Shown here piece after piece: positions 24,113-33,061 of a stretch of 35,620 bases of DNA; position 1 is the first letter of the stretch, and each line of letters opens with the position of its first letter. Position numbers and translations under genes: made by a program. The stretch comes from Peptostreptococcus stomatis DSM 17678 (GTDB taxonomy: Bacteria; Bacillota; Clostridia; Peptostreptococcales; Peptostreptococcaceae), in NCBI RefSeq assembly GCF_000147675.1, contig NZ_ADGQ01000051.1, positions 1 through 35,620 on the forward strand, read 5' to 3'. Under the pieces are notes generated by a model. The model was not told the origin of the DNA. It made no database searches and saw nothing but the letters and a program-made list of their open reading frames with translations.

Positions 24113-25933
24113 CTAGTCTAGTATATCGTCTATATAAAAACCTATAATCTTTGAAAATCTATCATAATTCTTCACATAGGCAAAGTCCCTACCAAAGATT
24201 TTCTTTTCAACCTCAAGGTCTTCCTCCTGGCCAGTAAAAATCCCCAGGACATACTTACCCCTCAACTTCATATTAAAGACTTCCTGGGCGGTATCCTTGA
24301 TGGCAAGGTCATCTACATAGTCCTGACCATCAACCTCAAAAAAACCCTTGGTACCCAAATTTATCTTGTCATTGGGCTTGCCATCACTTAGGACTATCAT
24401 TATCTTCTTGTCATAGTCCCCTGCATCCATCAGCTTGGCAACAAGACTCAAGGCCAGACCATCCCTATTACTACCGGATGCCTTATAGTCAAATATCTTA
24501 GAATTCTTAGACCTCGGGTCCTTATAGTCCCTAAATTCATTGACCACTAAAAAATTAAACAGGTTGCTAAAAGCCAGGACCCTGGTAGGTATATTTAGAG
24601 AAGTCAAGGCCTCGGCAATAATATATGCCTGGGCAGCCACTTGACCTTCACGCTCCATCTGAGATGAAGATGCATCTAGTAGAATATCCACTGATATTGA
24701 AGTCATCTCCCTCTTGTCAATCCTGGCAAAAATCTTGTCCTCATTGAAGGCCTTATTCTTCCATATCCTGGAAACCACCAGGTTGCCTGAATTAGAAAAC
24801 TCTATATCCTCTTCATCATCAAATACTAATTTTTTCTTTAGAATTTCCCTCAACTCGTTGATAGACCTCCTAAAAACTAATTCATTGTCACGATAGTATT
24901 CCAGGTTTAAATCAGCCTGGGCCTTGATAGACTTGGCATAATATATATTATCCCTGTCTATATCAAAGTCCCCCCTGGTAAAGTGGAGTTTAATACCCTT
25001 GTGGATACCCCTACAAAGGTCTGTCTCCAAACTGCTTAGGATATGGCCTGGTAAAATTGACTTACCAAACCTATCACTAACTATCTTCCTTATAGTATCA
25101 TTAGACCTGGTCATGCTAGGACTAAGGGGACTTTCATTCCTATCAAGGACTAATTCGTCTACATCTATCCCCTTGGTAAATTCTGCCGATTCTATGGTCA
25201 TATCTGGATCTATGTCCTGGCCAGCCTTTAGAAATTTCTTCCTCATGGCCAGCTTCAACCTCGACTGCTTGGCTGTCTCCACTTCCTTTTTATCATCACT
25301 AGACTTATCCTCCTGGTCACCAGAATCATAATCAAACTTATGGGCCTGTGATAGGTCCAGCCTGGTATTTACAAAGAAGTACTTTAAAAAGGCTGCATTG
25401 AGGTTTTTTATTATCTCCTGACTGGTCCTGGCACTATTCCTGGCCTGCATATAGTCAACCAGGTCCACAATGGCAGGTGAAATACCCAACTTGTCAGGGT
25501 CTACAAATAGGCCTGCCAACCTGGCATAGTAGACATAGCCCAAGGCCTGGGCATTGTCATAGGCCCTAGTTGTCTGACCATCCTGGTCTTCTTTTACCAG
25601 GCCCCTGGCAAGAATCTTATCCAAAAAATCCTTCCTATAACCACCAGCCCCTGGCCTGGCCTTGATAAGGTCACCCGCCAGGCAGTCGTCAAAATATACC
25701 TCACACAATTTTAAAAACTCGTCCTTTAACTGGGTTTTTCCATAGTGGACGTACAAAAACTCCATAAAGATCTCCATATCCATAACCTTATAGACATAGC
25801 CAAGGACCAACATCTTGTAGTAATCCATATCCCTATCACCATAGGAATCAAATAGGTCCAGCAAGGGCTTGAAAGAATAGTCCTCTGAAACAGTCCAGAC
25901 AGTATTTTCTTTTCTTAATCTATCTTCTTTCAT
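24113..25933 (-). CDS. VWA domain protein, partner of a MoxR-type ATPase
   Basis: A 606-residue cytoplasmic protein with no signal peptide. The first 400 residues are helical and charged, including an acidic Lys/Asp/Ser-rich linker around 205-230. The C-terminal third (about 410-606) is a von Willebrand A domain with a metal-ion-dependent adhesion site: DASSSQ (DxSxS, Asp about 418) and LSDGKPND near 514. It matches the general plan of CobT, NorD and CbbO, which act with AAA+ ATPases (CobS, NorQ, CbbQ) to insert metals or remodel enzyme complexes. The MoxR gene lies just upstream, 170 bases away, on the same strand. The client protein is not obvious. GAGGG lies about ten bases before the ATG. 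Confidence 0.82.
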   Translation of the reverse strand: MKEDRLRKENTVWTVSEDYSFKPLLDLFDSYGDRDMDYYKMLVLGYVYKVMDMEIFMEFLYVHYGKTQLKDEFLKLCEVYFDDCLAGDLIKARPGAGGYRKDFLDKILARGLVKEDQDGQTTRAYDNAQALGYVYYARLAGLFVDPDKLGISPAIVDLVDYMQARNSARTSQEIIKNLNAAFLKYFFVNTRLDLSQAHKFDYDSGDQEDKSSDDKKEVETAKQSRLKLAMRKKFLKAGQDIDPDMTIESAEFTKGIDVDELVLDRNESPLSPSMTRSNDTIRKIVSDRFGKSILPGHILSSLETDLCRGIHKGIKLHFTRGDFDIDRDNIYYAKSIKAQADLNLEYYRDNELVFRRSINELREILKKKLVFDDEEDIEFSNSGNLVVSRIWKNKAFNEDKIFARIDKREMTSISVDILLDASSSQMEREGQVAAQAYIIAEALTSLNIPTRVLAFSNLFNFLVVNEFRDYKDPRSKNSKIFDYKASGSNRDGLALSLVAKLMDAGDYDKKIMIVLSDGKPNDKINLGTKGFFEVDGQDYVDDLAIKDTAQEVFNMKLRGKYVLGIFTGQEEDLEVEKKIFGRDFAYVKNYDRFSKIIGFYIDDILD

Positions 25934-26104
25934 ATCTATCTTCCCTCGTTCTTACTTCATATCTATCTTACTTCATTTATATTTCTATATAAACTTTCTT
26001 ATACTTATATATTTATAGTATTTACACTGTATTCATCAGTTTTTGTATTCAGCTAGTTTTTACCTAAGATTAGGATAGTTTCACACCATGCCCCTCGGCA
26101 TAAC
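25934..26104 (-). other. Gap between MoxR and VWA genes with short direct repeat
   Basis: On the minus strand AAGATAGATATGAA occurs twice, the second copy containing the VWA start codon. The first copy also places an ATG, in a context without a good ribosome binding site. A small stem ATGCC/GGCAT lies near 26087-26100, just after the MoxR stop. No terminator with a U-run was seen. Confidence 0.4.
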
Positions 26105-27016
26105 CTAGCCAAGGAAAATATCCTTGCTATCTAAATTCCTTGGGAATAGGGATGCAACTACATCTCCTACTATTTCCCTCTCATAAACATCAAAGGTCTT
26201 GTTTACTAGTCCCATATCAAGGGCAGACTTGACGTCCAAGCCCTGGGCCATAGTTTCAATGGCAGCAAACAGACCTCTTAAATCTATAGGCTTAGAAGAA
26301 ATCTCTGCATTTAGGGACTTTAACTGTAGGTCCATAAAGAGCTTAACAAAGAGATCCCTGTAGTCCTCTCTTAAATTAAATTCTTCAGATAGGATCATCT
26401 TTAGGTTATCTTCACTGATAGTAGGCATATCTACCACCAAGAATCTAGATACTAGGGCCTCATTCAATTCCTTAGTACCAATATAGCCGTAGTTCATAGT
26501 ACCTATAAACCTACTGGCCTCATGTAGTCTTATCTTGTCATAGCCGGGCACATCTATAATACGCCTGTGGTCCAAGGCAGAATAAATAACAGCCAAAGAC
26601 TCATTTTTTGCCATATTAATCTCATCAAATACTGCAAAACCACCAGCTTCAGCAGCCATATATACAGGTCCCTTCCTAAGGACTACCTCATTATTGACAA
26701 AGGTATCAGCCCCCAAAAGGCTGGCAGCATCCGAATTAATATTCATGGACATATTCCACATAGGCCTATAAAATAGCCTAGCCAGGTTATCTGCCAAAAC
26801 ATTCTTACCAGTGGCCTTAGGCCCTGATAACAAGACATTGTATCCGGCCAGTATACCTGCAATCAACTTTGCCCAAACCTGGCCACCATAATAGCTATAC
26901 CTAGGCTGGGGTATCCTATCTATATACTGGTCATCCAACTTATAATAGGCCCTAAAAGCCTCTACCTCATCCAAAAGTTTATCAGGAAGGCCCTGTTTTA
27001 ATAAAAATTCTCTCAT
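26105..27016 (-). CDS. MoxR-type AAA+ ATPase
   Basis: A 303-residue AAA+ protein of the MoxR/NorQ/CbbQ kind. Walker A is GPKATGKN (about 64-71), where Asn replaces the usual Thr or Ser after the lysine. Walker B is FAVFDEIN (about 125-132), sensor 1 is TMNYGY, and the arginine finger is in ALVSRF. Such ATPases work with VWA-domain partners as remodelling chaperones; the VWA gene follows directly. AGGAGG precedes the ATG by six bases, and a TATAAT lies about 55 bases upstream. The GKN variation keeps the phosphate-binding lysine but changes a Mg2+ ligand; whether it lowers ATPase activity is not known. Confidence 0.85.
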   Translation of the reverse strand: MREFLLKQGLPDKLLDEVEAFRAYYKLDDQYIDRIPQPRYSYYGGQVWAKLIAGILAGYNVLLSGPKATGKNVLADNLARLFYRPMWNMSMNINSDAASLLGADTFVNNEVVLRKGPVYMAAEAGGFAVFDEINMAKNESLAVIYSALDHRRIIDVPGYDKIRLHEASRFIGTMNYGYIGTKELNEALVSRFLVVDMPTISEDNLKMILSEEFNLREDYRDLFVKLFMDLQLKSLNAEISSKPIDLRGLFAAIETMAQGLDVKSALDMGLVNKTFDVYEREIVGDVVASLFPRNLDSKDIFLG

Positions 27017-27206
27017 TTATATCCTCCTAGCATTACTCACTCTTTTAATAATCAATTTCATAAATATTATACCCAATAAAAAAGGATCTACCTATATATA
27101 TTTTGAATAATATCGGTAAATCCTAATATTTTCCTGAATTTATAAAATACCTATAACAAGTATAGATCACAAAGATAATAAAAAAGTCGACTATAGGGGA
27201 AATAAG

Positions 27207-28679
27207 CTACTTCTTTTTACCGTAATTATTTAACCCCTTCTTCTTGATAATTGTCGGATAATCTACATAGGCCACATTAGCATCACTTCCACCCTCACTG
27301 GTAGACCCTATCCCCTTGAAATGGGCCTTATTTGTATACTGCCACATGCCTACCAAACCAGGACCATTGTAGCCATGACTCCTGCTGGACCACCTGGCCA
27401 CCCATATGTCAAAGCCCTTTAACTTGTCCATATCAAAAGAATTGTCTAACCAGGACTTCATCGTGTATAGGCCTACATAATAGCCACTAGATTCCACCCG
27501 TTTCATAAAGGCATAGGCAATCTTGGTCCTCAAGCTATTTCCCAACCTGGACTGGCACTTGTCCTCCATGTCCAAGTATACCGGATAGTCAAATTGCATA
27601 CCCTCCAATGAATGGGTAAACATATCAGCCTCCCTTATAGCCTCATCAACATTGGTAGCATAACAATACCAGTAGGCCCCAACCCCCAGGCCAGCCTTCT
27701 TACAGGCATTGTAGTTCCTAACCCAGTTTGGGTCCTCACCACTATAACCACTACCAGCCTTTAAAATTGCAAAGTCTATACCTGCCCCCCTGGCTGCCAC
27801 CATATCACACTTACCATTGTATTTACTAATATCTACTCCAAGCCTTGTATTCATATCTTCAATCTCCTTCTTTCTCTTAAAATCATAAATCATATCATCA
27901 ACCTCTTCTTCATCCAAAGTTTCTGGCTTCAAAAAAGAGTTCTTCGTATCAATAGAAATATAGTCCTTAGAATTTTTAGCTGCCCTAAGGAAGATTTTGC
28001 CCTCCTGGTCATCAAGTAGCCTGTTCCTCATGGCCATAATCCTGGCATAAAGGTACTTGTATAATCTCACATATAGGCCATCCTTAGAATCATCCCAGCC
28101 TGCATTCAGCTTATATACCTTTGCCTCTGTAATCCCCATATGCTTGGCTATCTCCTTGCTTGACATAGCATAACAGGTCCTTAGAAGCCTGCAAATAGCC
28201 ATATCCTTGTCCCTGGCATGGGCCTTGGAAGTCTTTATATAGGTCCTATCCCCCCTACTTGCATCAAAGATAGACTCCATAAGGTCAATATTGTCGTCAA
28301 TCCTATCCCCAGTCATTCTTAGGGAAAACAAGAGTGACAAGGTACTTGGATCAAAATACTCCTTGGCTAAGGACTTCGCATGGTCTGAACAATCAAAATC
28401 ACCCGACAGTAGGGCCTCAGCATTTAAAATATCCCTGACAGAAACCCTGGCATCCTTGTTTGAAAAATGCTTGTAACCAGTATCCGTACCTGCAAAGACT
28501 GAATATAGGAAGTCCTTCATCACAAAAAACGTCAACTCCCTACACACACCGGCAAATACATCCATTAGGTTGTCTGTCTCCTCAAAAGAGTCAATTAGGT
28601 CGGTATATAAACTATCTGCTATAGAATTAAATAAAGCATAGTTTGATACCTCTTTACTAGTTTTTTCCCTCATTAGCAT
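27207..28679 (-). CDS. GH25 muramidase fused to an HTH-containing N-terminal region, no signal peptide
   Basis: A 490-residue protein in two parts. Residues 1-275 are of unknown family, charged and helical, with a helix-turn-helix-like stretch at about 171-194 (MSSKEIAKHMGITEAKVYKL). Residues 280-478 are a GH25 (Lyz-like) domain: LGVDISKYNG at the start, FAILKAGSGYSGEDPNW, the catalytic YLDMED near 367-372, and DIWVARW then GMWQYTN at the end. GH25 enzymes cut the MurNAc-GlcNAc bond of peptidoglycan. There is no signal peptide or membrane segment, so the enzyme would remain in the cytoplasm unless released by lysis or a holin, as phage endolysins are. AGGAGG precedes the ATG, which has its own promoter. 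Function of the N-terminal half is unknown. Confidence 0.83.
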   Translation of the reverse strand: MLMREKTSKEVSNYALFNSIADSLYTDLIDSFEETDNLMDVFAGVCRELTFFVMKDFLYSVFAGTDTGYKHFSNKDARVSVRDILNAEALLSGDFDCSDHAKSLAKEYFDPSTLSLLFSLRMTGDRIDDNIDLMESIFDASRGDRTYIKTSKAHARDKDMAICRLLRTCYAMSSKEIAKHMGITEAKVYKLNAGWDDSKDGLYVRLYKYLYARIMAMRNRLLDDQEGKIFLRAAKNSKDYISIDTKNSFLKPETLDEEEVDDMIYDFKRKKEIEDMNTRLGVDISKYNGKCDMVAARGAGIDFAILKAGSGYSGEDPNWVRNYNACKKAGLGVGAYWYCYATNVDEAIREADMFTHSLEGMQFDYPVYLDMEDKCQSRLGNSLRTKIAYAFMKRVESSGYYVGLYTMKSWLDNSFDMDKLKGFDIWVARWSSRSHGYNGPGLVGMWQYTNKAHFKGIGSTSEGGSDANVAYVDYPTIIKKKGLNNYGKKK

Positions 28680-28737
28680 AAAATCTCCTCCTAAATTATA
28701 TTATACTGTATTTGATTTTAATTATTAATCCGATTTT

Positions 28738-28766
28738 ATGATATCACTAAACATCTAAATTGTAAA
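28738..28766 (-). promoter_or_regulatory. Promoter of the GH25 gene
   Basis: TTTACA (28761-28766), exactly 17 bases, TATCAT (28738-28743). A second TATAAT lies closer to the gene (28699-28704 region) but would leave almost no leader. Confidence 0.55.
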
Positions 28767-28829
28767 GCTATTTTATAAAAATATTTTGAAAATTTTGTTT
28801 TTTATCAATAAATAATTTATCCATCATTA

Positions 28830-28877
28830 AAGTATAAAAATCCCCCTACCAGTTACTAATAAAACCAGTAGGGGGGC
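28830..28877 (-). terminator. Terminator of the DUF1659-DUF2922-YvrJ operon
   Basis: CCCCCTAC pairs with GTAGGGGG around a loop with partial pairing; on the minus strand GATTTTTATACTTT follows. It separates this operon from the GH25 gene. Confidence 0.82.
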
Positions 28878-28890
28878 TTTAGCCTAGGTA

Positions 28891-29037
28891 TTATTTTTCA
28901 TCAAGTATCCTGGCCAACTCAGAAATGCTGTTTGACAATAGGTCTATCTTCTTTTCCATCCTCACCAACAAGTAGAGGCTTATTGCTATTGGAAAGCCAA
29001 CATTCTGTATTATGCCCACTATAGCCTGATTATCCAT
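28891..29037 (-). CDS. YvrJ family small membrane protein
   Basis: A 48-residue protein starting MDNQAIVGIIQNVGFPIAIS, with one membrane segment (about 6-25), then MEKKIDLLSNSISELARIL, an amphipathic helix. It matches the YvrJ family pattern (GFPIxxxLYLLxRxExK). Function is not established; the layout of one membrane span followed by a charged helix also resembles BhlA/UviB holin-like peptides, but this is only a likeness. It begins ten bases after the DUF2922 stop with a weak AGAGGC site, so coupling to upstream translation is likely. It is the last gene of a three-gene operon. Confidence 0.82.
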   Translation of the reverse strand: MDNQAIVGIIQNVGFPIAISLYLLVRMEKKIDLLSNSISELARILDEK

Positions 29038-29046
29038 GACTGCCTC

Positions 29047-29274
29047 TTATAGAACAAGGTCGTATGTCTCTGTGTTAGTTTCAACTATCTTGGCATCAAG
29101 AGCCTTAATCAAGCCGTGACCCTTAATTCTGAAGACATTCTTTTCTATAACCATGTCCATTACCTTCTTGATAGCCTCTTCATTTACACCAGGGCCAGGA
29201 TTTCTCACTGACAGGTTAAATGTCTTACCATCATCCTTTTTAAACCTCATTGCTATCGTCTTTCTTACTTCCAT
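29047..29274 (-). CDS. DUF2922 family protein
   Basis: A 75-residue soluble protein (MEVRKTIAMRFKKDDGKTFNLSVRNP...). The DUF2922 pattern is clear: KKDDGKTFNLSVxNP, then PGVNEEAIKKVMDMVI and a last strand about a conserved VET. Function is not known. It is the middle gene of the trio, with AAAGGAG before its ATG, 38 bases after the DUF1659 stop. The trio is widespread in Firmicutes, so the conserved order is itself informative. Confidence 0.85.
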   Translation of the reverse strand: MEVRKTIAMRFKKDDGKTFNLSVRNPGPGVNEEAIKKVMDMVIEKNVFRIKGHGLIKALDAKIVETNTETYDLVL

Positions 29275-29312
29275 TACTTATCTCCTTTCAAATTATCCCT
29301 ATGATCTCACTC

Positions 29313-29537
29313 TTACTGGGCGTCTTCCAGTTCTTTATTTTCCAACTTGAAGATTGCAGCGACTTCCTTTTCCTGTAGGCCTAGTATAGCCTTAACCACA
29401 TCATGCACGTCCTGGTCTGGGGCATCTGTCCTGATGTTTGCAAAGTTCACATATGCAAACTTGTCCTTGCCATCCTTGCCATGACCATCCTTTAATCTCG
29501 CCCTGTAACTCACCTTTGTTTCTTTTACCTTTACCAT
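29313..29537 (-). CDS. DUF1659 family protein
   Basis: A 74-residue soluble protein (MVKVKETKVSYRARLKDG...) matching DUF1659, whose function is unknown. The frame is open ten codons upstream, but AAGGAGG lies five bases before the ATG at 29537. It leads the DUF1659-DUF2922-YvrJ operon. A -10 TATAAT lies about 80 bases upstream without a good -35. Confidence 0.83.
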   Translation of the reverse strand: MVKVKETKVSYRARLKDGHGKDGKDKFAYVNFANIRTDAPDQDVHDVVKAILGLQEKEVAAIFKLENKELEDAQ

Positions 29538-29710
29538 AATTTCCTCCTTAAAAATATTTTTTATCAACGTTGAACTTTTGACTTGTAATGAGTAGCTATC
29601 TCTTACACTTATAATTATAGGGCCTGGTCTACAAATCTTTTACCAAAAAAGGGCTAATATAAGACTAAATTCTGATAATTGACTCCAAAAAATGGAAGGT
29701 ATTTTGGGCA

Positions 29711-29743
29711 TAAAAATTGCCCCCTGGCATAGGACCAGGGAGC
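29711..29743 (-). terminator. Terminator of the SpaA-domain surface protein gene
   Basis: CCCCCTGG (29720-29727) pairs with CCAGGG plus AG; on the minus strand AATTTTTATGCCC follows. It lies about 64 bases beyond the stop. Confidence 0.78.
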
Positions 29744-29806
29744 ATAATATTTCTTGCTTTATTTACTTTTATACTTATTTGACATAGGTCAATATTCTAC
29801 TATCAC

Positions 29807-31045
29807 CTATTTCTTTCTCCTAGTTACAGCAAAACCACCTGCTAAGATTGCAAGTCCGCCACCGACTACCGGTGCCAGTCCACCTACCATACCAGTCTTG
29901 GCCAGGCTAGATGACTTAGAGTTAGAATTAGATCCTGTATTTCTATTAGATGGGTTATTTGTCTTATTGTTTGTTCCAAGATTTATAGTCTTTACTATAG
30001 GAGTCACCTTGTCCTGCTCGACAATAAAGTGGTTTTCCTTTGTTCCACCAGTTAGCTTGTAGTAGTAGTTACCTGGCTGTAGTGATACCACACCATCCTT
30101 CAATAGGGTTGCCCCTTCTGTTGCCTTTGTTGAAGATAGGTAGCCATCATCACCAGTCTTACCCTTGAATACCAGTCTTGGATTGCTCTTCTTATCCTTG
30201 TCTACTGCAAATATAGACACTTCCTGGTCAGAAACAGCCGAGTTGCTAGTGTTGATTATTCTTATCTTTACCCCTGTCTGCTTTTCAGTTGGATTATTAT
30301 CACCAGACTTCTTTTCCTGAGTTACTTCCAGAGTAGATGTTGAGCCTGCGCCAACTTTTACCTTGTATACAGTTGTATTTAAGGCATATCCATCACTTGC
30401 CTTATTTTCAATTAGGGAGTATTCTCCAGGCTTCATTGATATACTTCCATCTATTATTTCTATTCCTAGGCTACTACCTTCAGTAGTGATTGATGAAGCA
30501 TCCATCACATTACCCTTATTATCAAAATTAATAGTTGCTACAAGCTTGTCGTTATTCTTTATATCTACAGTAGCCCCTCCTAGAAGAGCCCTAGTAGACT
30601 TGTCTATTGACCTAACGATTAACTGGCCCATACCCTCTTTAAACTTTGTATTTCTAAGTTCTATATTAGAAGTAAGTCCTTCTGTCACACTCAAAGTCTC
30701 TATCTTGGCATTAAGCATATATCCCTTTGGAGCCTTAGTCTCCATATATGAATATTCCCCATTTTTCAGGTTCAGGTTTCCGTTAGTATCCACGATATTT
30801 GTCACATCATATGAGTTTGCAGGAGTGACTGATTTTGAATCAGCCTTACCCTCAGCATTTGTCTTAAAGGAAAATGCCTTCTTGCCAGCTGTAAAGAATG
30901 TAATCTCTGCATCTGCAACCTTGTCTCCTACAGAAGATGTCTTGGTAAAATCAACCGTACCATTTGCAAGTACCGAACCCAATGACATTGGTATAGCTAT
31001 AGCAAAGGCCGACACTATTCCTAATAATTTCTTATTATACTTCAT
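29807..31045 (-). CDS. Wall-anchored surface protein with SpaA/CnaB-type domains and LAKTG sorting signal
   Basis: A 412-residue exported protein: signal peptide (about 1-27, ending VLANG), three SpaA-like prealbumin domains (about 33-132, 138-240, 255-350), an Asn/Ser-rich linker, then LAKTG, a glycine-rich hydrophobic segment and the tail RRKK, a complete cell-wall sorting signal. LAKTG departs from LPXTG. Domains 1 and 2 have the motif EYSxxExKAxxGY that holds the isopeptide-forming Glu in pilin and adhesin relatives; domain 3 reads NYYYKLTGGT and lacks it. Likely a minor pilin or adhesin stalk. No sortase gene is in the window. GGAGGG precedes the ATG. Monocistronic. Confidence 0.86.
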   Translation of the reverse strand: MKYNKKLLGIVSAFAIAIPMSLGSVLANGTVDFTKTSSVGDKVADAEITFFTAGKKAFSFKTNAEGKADSKSVTPANSYDVTNIVDTNGNLNLKNGEYSYMETKAPKGYMLNAKIETLSVTEGLTSNIELRNTKFKEGMGQLIVRSIDKSTRALLGGATVDIKNNDKLVATINFDNKGNVMDASSITTEGSSLGIEIIDGSISMKPGEYSLIENKASDGYALNTTVYKVKVGAGSTSTLEVTQEKKSGDNNPTEKQTGVKIRIINTSNSAVSDQEVSIFAVDKDKKSNPRLVFKGKTGDDGYLSSTKATEGATLLKDGVVSLQPGNYYYKLTGGTKENHFIVEQDKVTPIVKTINLGTNNKTNNPSNRNTGSNSNSKSSSLAKTGMVGGLAPVVGGGLAILAGGFAVTRRKK

Positions 31046-31237
31046 ATTATTCCCTCCAATAACGTATTCTTTCTTATAATAAATTTTTTTTATTCATTTT
31101 AAGTCTATCCTATTTATTTAATATTGATTTAGTCTTGGACTAGCTAATATTTATAGCTATATTTAGACCCAAGCATGAATATTAAAATATGATAGTATAT
31201 ATTAATATCATACCATAAAATAGTAAAAATATAAATA

Positions 31238-31283
31238 AAAAAACAAAAAAGAGACTAAGATGAAAGTCATTCACCCCAGTCTC
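31238..31283 (-). terminator. Terminator of fhs
   Basis: GAGACT (31251-31256) pairs with AGTCTC (31278-31283), with inner pairing ATGA/TCAT; on the minus strand TTTTTTGTTTTTTT follows. The stretch 31046-31237 is A+T-rich with no gene. Confidence 0.8.
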
Positions 31284-31300
31284 AATATTATTGATAACAA

Positions 31301-32977
31301 TTAGAATAGGCCTGATATTGTACCCTTTTCGTCGACATCTATCCTAAGAGCTGCTGGCTGCTTTGGTAGGCCTGGCATCTTCATAATAGCCCCAGTCAAG
31401 ACAACTATAAAGCCTGCACCTGCTGACACATTAGCCTCCCTTACATTTATCCTAAAGCCTGATGGTCTACCTAGCTTAGTCTGGTCATCAGATAGGGAAT
31501 ACTGGGTCTTGGCCACACATACTGGCAAGTTACCAAAGCCCAGGTCCTCAAGTTCCTTGATCTGCTTGCTGGCCTCTGCTGTATAGTCTACACCGTCAGC
31601 CCCATATATCCTAGTAGCTATGGCATTTAGCTTGTCCTTGATAGACATTTCTTCATCATAGCAATACTGGAACTGGTTGTCTGACTCCTCTATCAGCTTA
31701 AGGACTTCCTTGGCAACCTCCAGGCCACCTTCTCCACCCTTGGCCCAAACTTCAGATAGGGCTACATTTACGCCTAGCTGGTTGCACTTGTCTTCAACTA
31801 GCCTTAACTCTGCCTCTGTATCAAGAGGGAACCTGTTTATTGCAACTACTGCAGGTAGCTTATATACCTGGGTAATATTTTCTATATGCTTTAGTAGGTT
31901 TGGTAGGCCTGCCTCTAGGGCCTCCAGATTTTCTTCGTTTAACTGGTCCTTTGGCACTCCACCATTGTATTTTAGGGCTCTTACAGTAGCTACTATAACC
32001 ACTGCGTCAGGCCTGATACCAGCCTTCCTACACTTGATATCCAGGAATTTCTCGGCACCCAGGTCAGCCCCAAAACCAGCCTCAGTCACCACATAGTCAC
32101 TCATATGCAGGGCCATCTTAGTCGCAATTATAGAGTTGCAACCATGGGCTATATTGGCAAATGGTCCACCGTGGATAATGGCCGGTGTCCCCTCCAGGGT
32201 CTGGACAAGGTTAGGCTTTAGGGCATCCTTCAAGACTGCTGCCATAGCCCCATTAGCTCCCAAATCTCTGGCTGTAACCGGCTTACCGTCATATGTATAG
32301 GCAACTACTATGTCACCCAATTTTTCCTTTAATTCTCCAATATTATTTGATAGGCAGAAAGTAGCCATAATCTCAGATGCAACCGTGATGTCAAATCCAT
32401 CCTCCCTAGTCACACCGTCTACCTTCTTACCAAGACCATCAACGACATTCCTCAACTGCCTGTCGTTCATATCTACACACCTTCTCCAAGTAATCCTCTT
32501 AGGGTTTATGTTTAGGTCATTGCCCTGGTAAACATGGTTGTCCAGCATGGCTGCCAAAAGGTTGTTGGCCGCCCCTATAGCATGCATATCACCTGTAAAA
32601 TGCAGGTTGATGTCCTCCATAGGTATTACCTGGGCATAACCACCACCGGCTGCCCCACCCTTGATCCCAAATACTGGTCCCATTGATGGCTCCCTAAGAG
32701 CTGTGATTACATTCTTGCCCAACTTGGACAAGGCATCTGCTATACCTATAGATGTTGTTGTCTTTCCCTCACCAGCTGGGGTAGGATTGATGGCAGTTGT
32801 CAGGATTAACTTACCCTTCCTGTCCTCTGTCCTATCCAATACATTATAGTCAATCTTGGCCTTATACTTACCATAAAGCTCAATATCATCCTCACTTAAA
32901 CCAATCTTTTTAGCGATATCCCTGATATCCTCTGCAACTGCTTCCTGTGCAATTTCAATATCTGATTTAAAACTCAT
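31301..32977 (-). CDS. fhs: Formate-tetrahydrofolate ligase
   Basis: The enzyme makes 10-formyl-THF from formate, THF and ATP, feeding purine synthesis and one-carbon metabolism; in acetogens it is a Wood-Ljungdahl step, which is not implied here. The 558-residue product has the P-loop [10 protein letters not shown] (about 63-72), [21 protein letters not shown]-type motif, and [13 protein letters not shown], all highly conserved. Length is standard. The frame extends 19 codons upstream, but GGAGGTG lies just before the ATG at 32977. It is monocistronic with a good promoter, and an inverted CGAAC pair in its leader resembles PurR half-sites. Confidence 0.95.
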   Translation of the reverse strand: MSFKSDIEIAQEAVAEDIRDIAKKIGLSEDDIELYGKYKAKIDYNVLDRTEDRKGKLILTTAINPTPAGEGKTTTSIGIADALSKLGKNVITALREPSMGPVFGIKGGAAGGGYAQVIPMEDINLHFTGDMHAIGAANNLLAAMLDNHVYQGNDLNINPKRITWRRCVDMNDRQLRNVVDGLGKKVDGVTREDGFDITVASEIMATFCLSNNIGELKEKLGDIVVAYTYDGKPVTARDLGANGAMAAVLKDALKPNLVQTLEGTPAIIHGGPFANIAHGCNSIIATKMALHMSDYVVTEAGFGADLGAEKFLDIKCRKAGIRPDAVVIVATVRALKYNGGVPKDQLNEENLEALEAGLPNLLKHIENITQVYKLPAVVAINRFPLDTEAELRLVEDKCNQLGVNVALSEVWAKGGEGGLEVAKEVLKLIEESDNQFQYCYDEEMSIKDKLNAIATRIYGADGVDYTAEASKQIKELEDLGFGNLPVCVAKTQYSLSDDQTKLGRPSGFRINVREANVSAGAGFIVVLTGAIMKMPGLPKQPAALRIDVDEKGTISGLF

Positions 32978-33061
32978 TACTATACACCTCCGTGAAAATT
33001 CAATACTAGTAACTTGATAAAGAGTATTATCCATACTTTATATCATTTTTAAAACCTAATA

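Noticed and set aside
30363-31079. A 238-codon open frame on the plus strand opposite the SpaA-domain gene
   Set aside because: It mirrors a well-supported exported protein, has no ribosome binding site, and its hydrophobic sequence is the usual result of reading this composition antisense.
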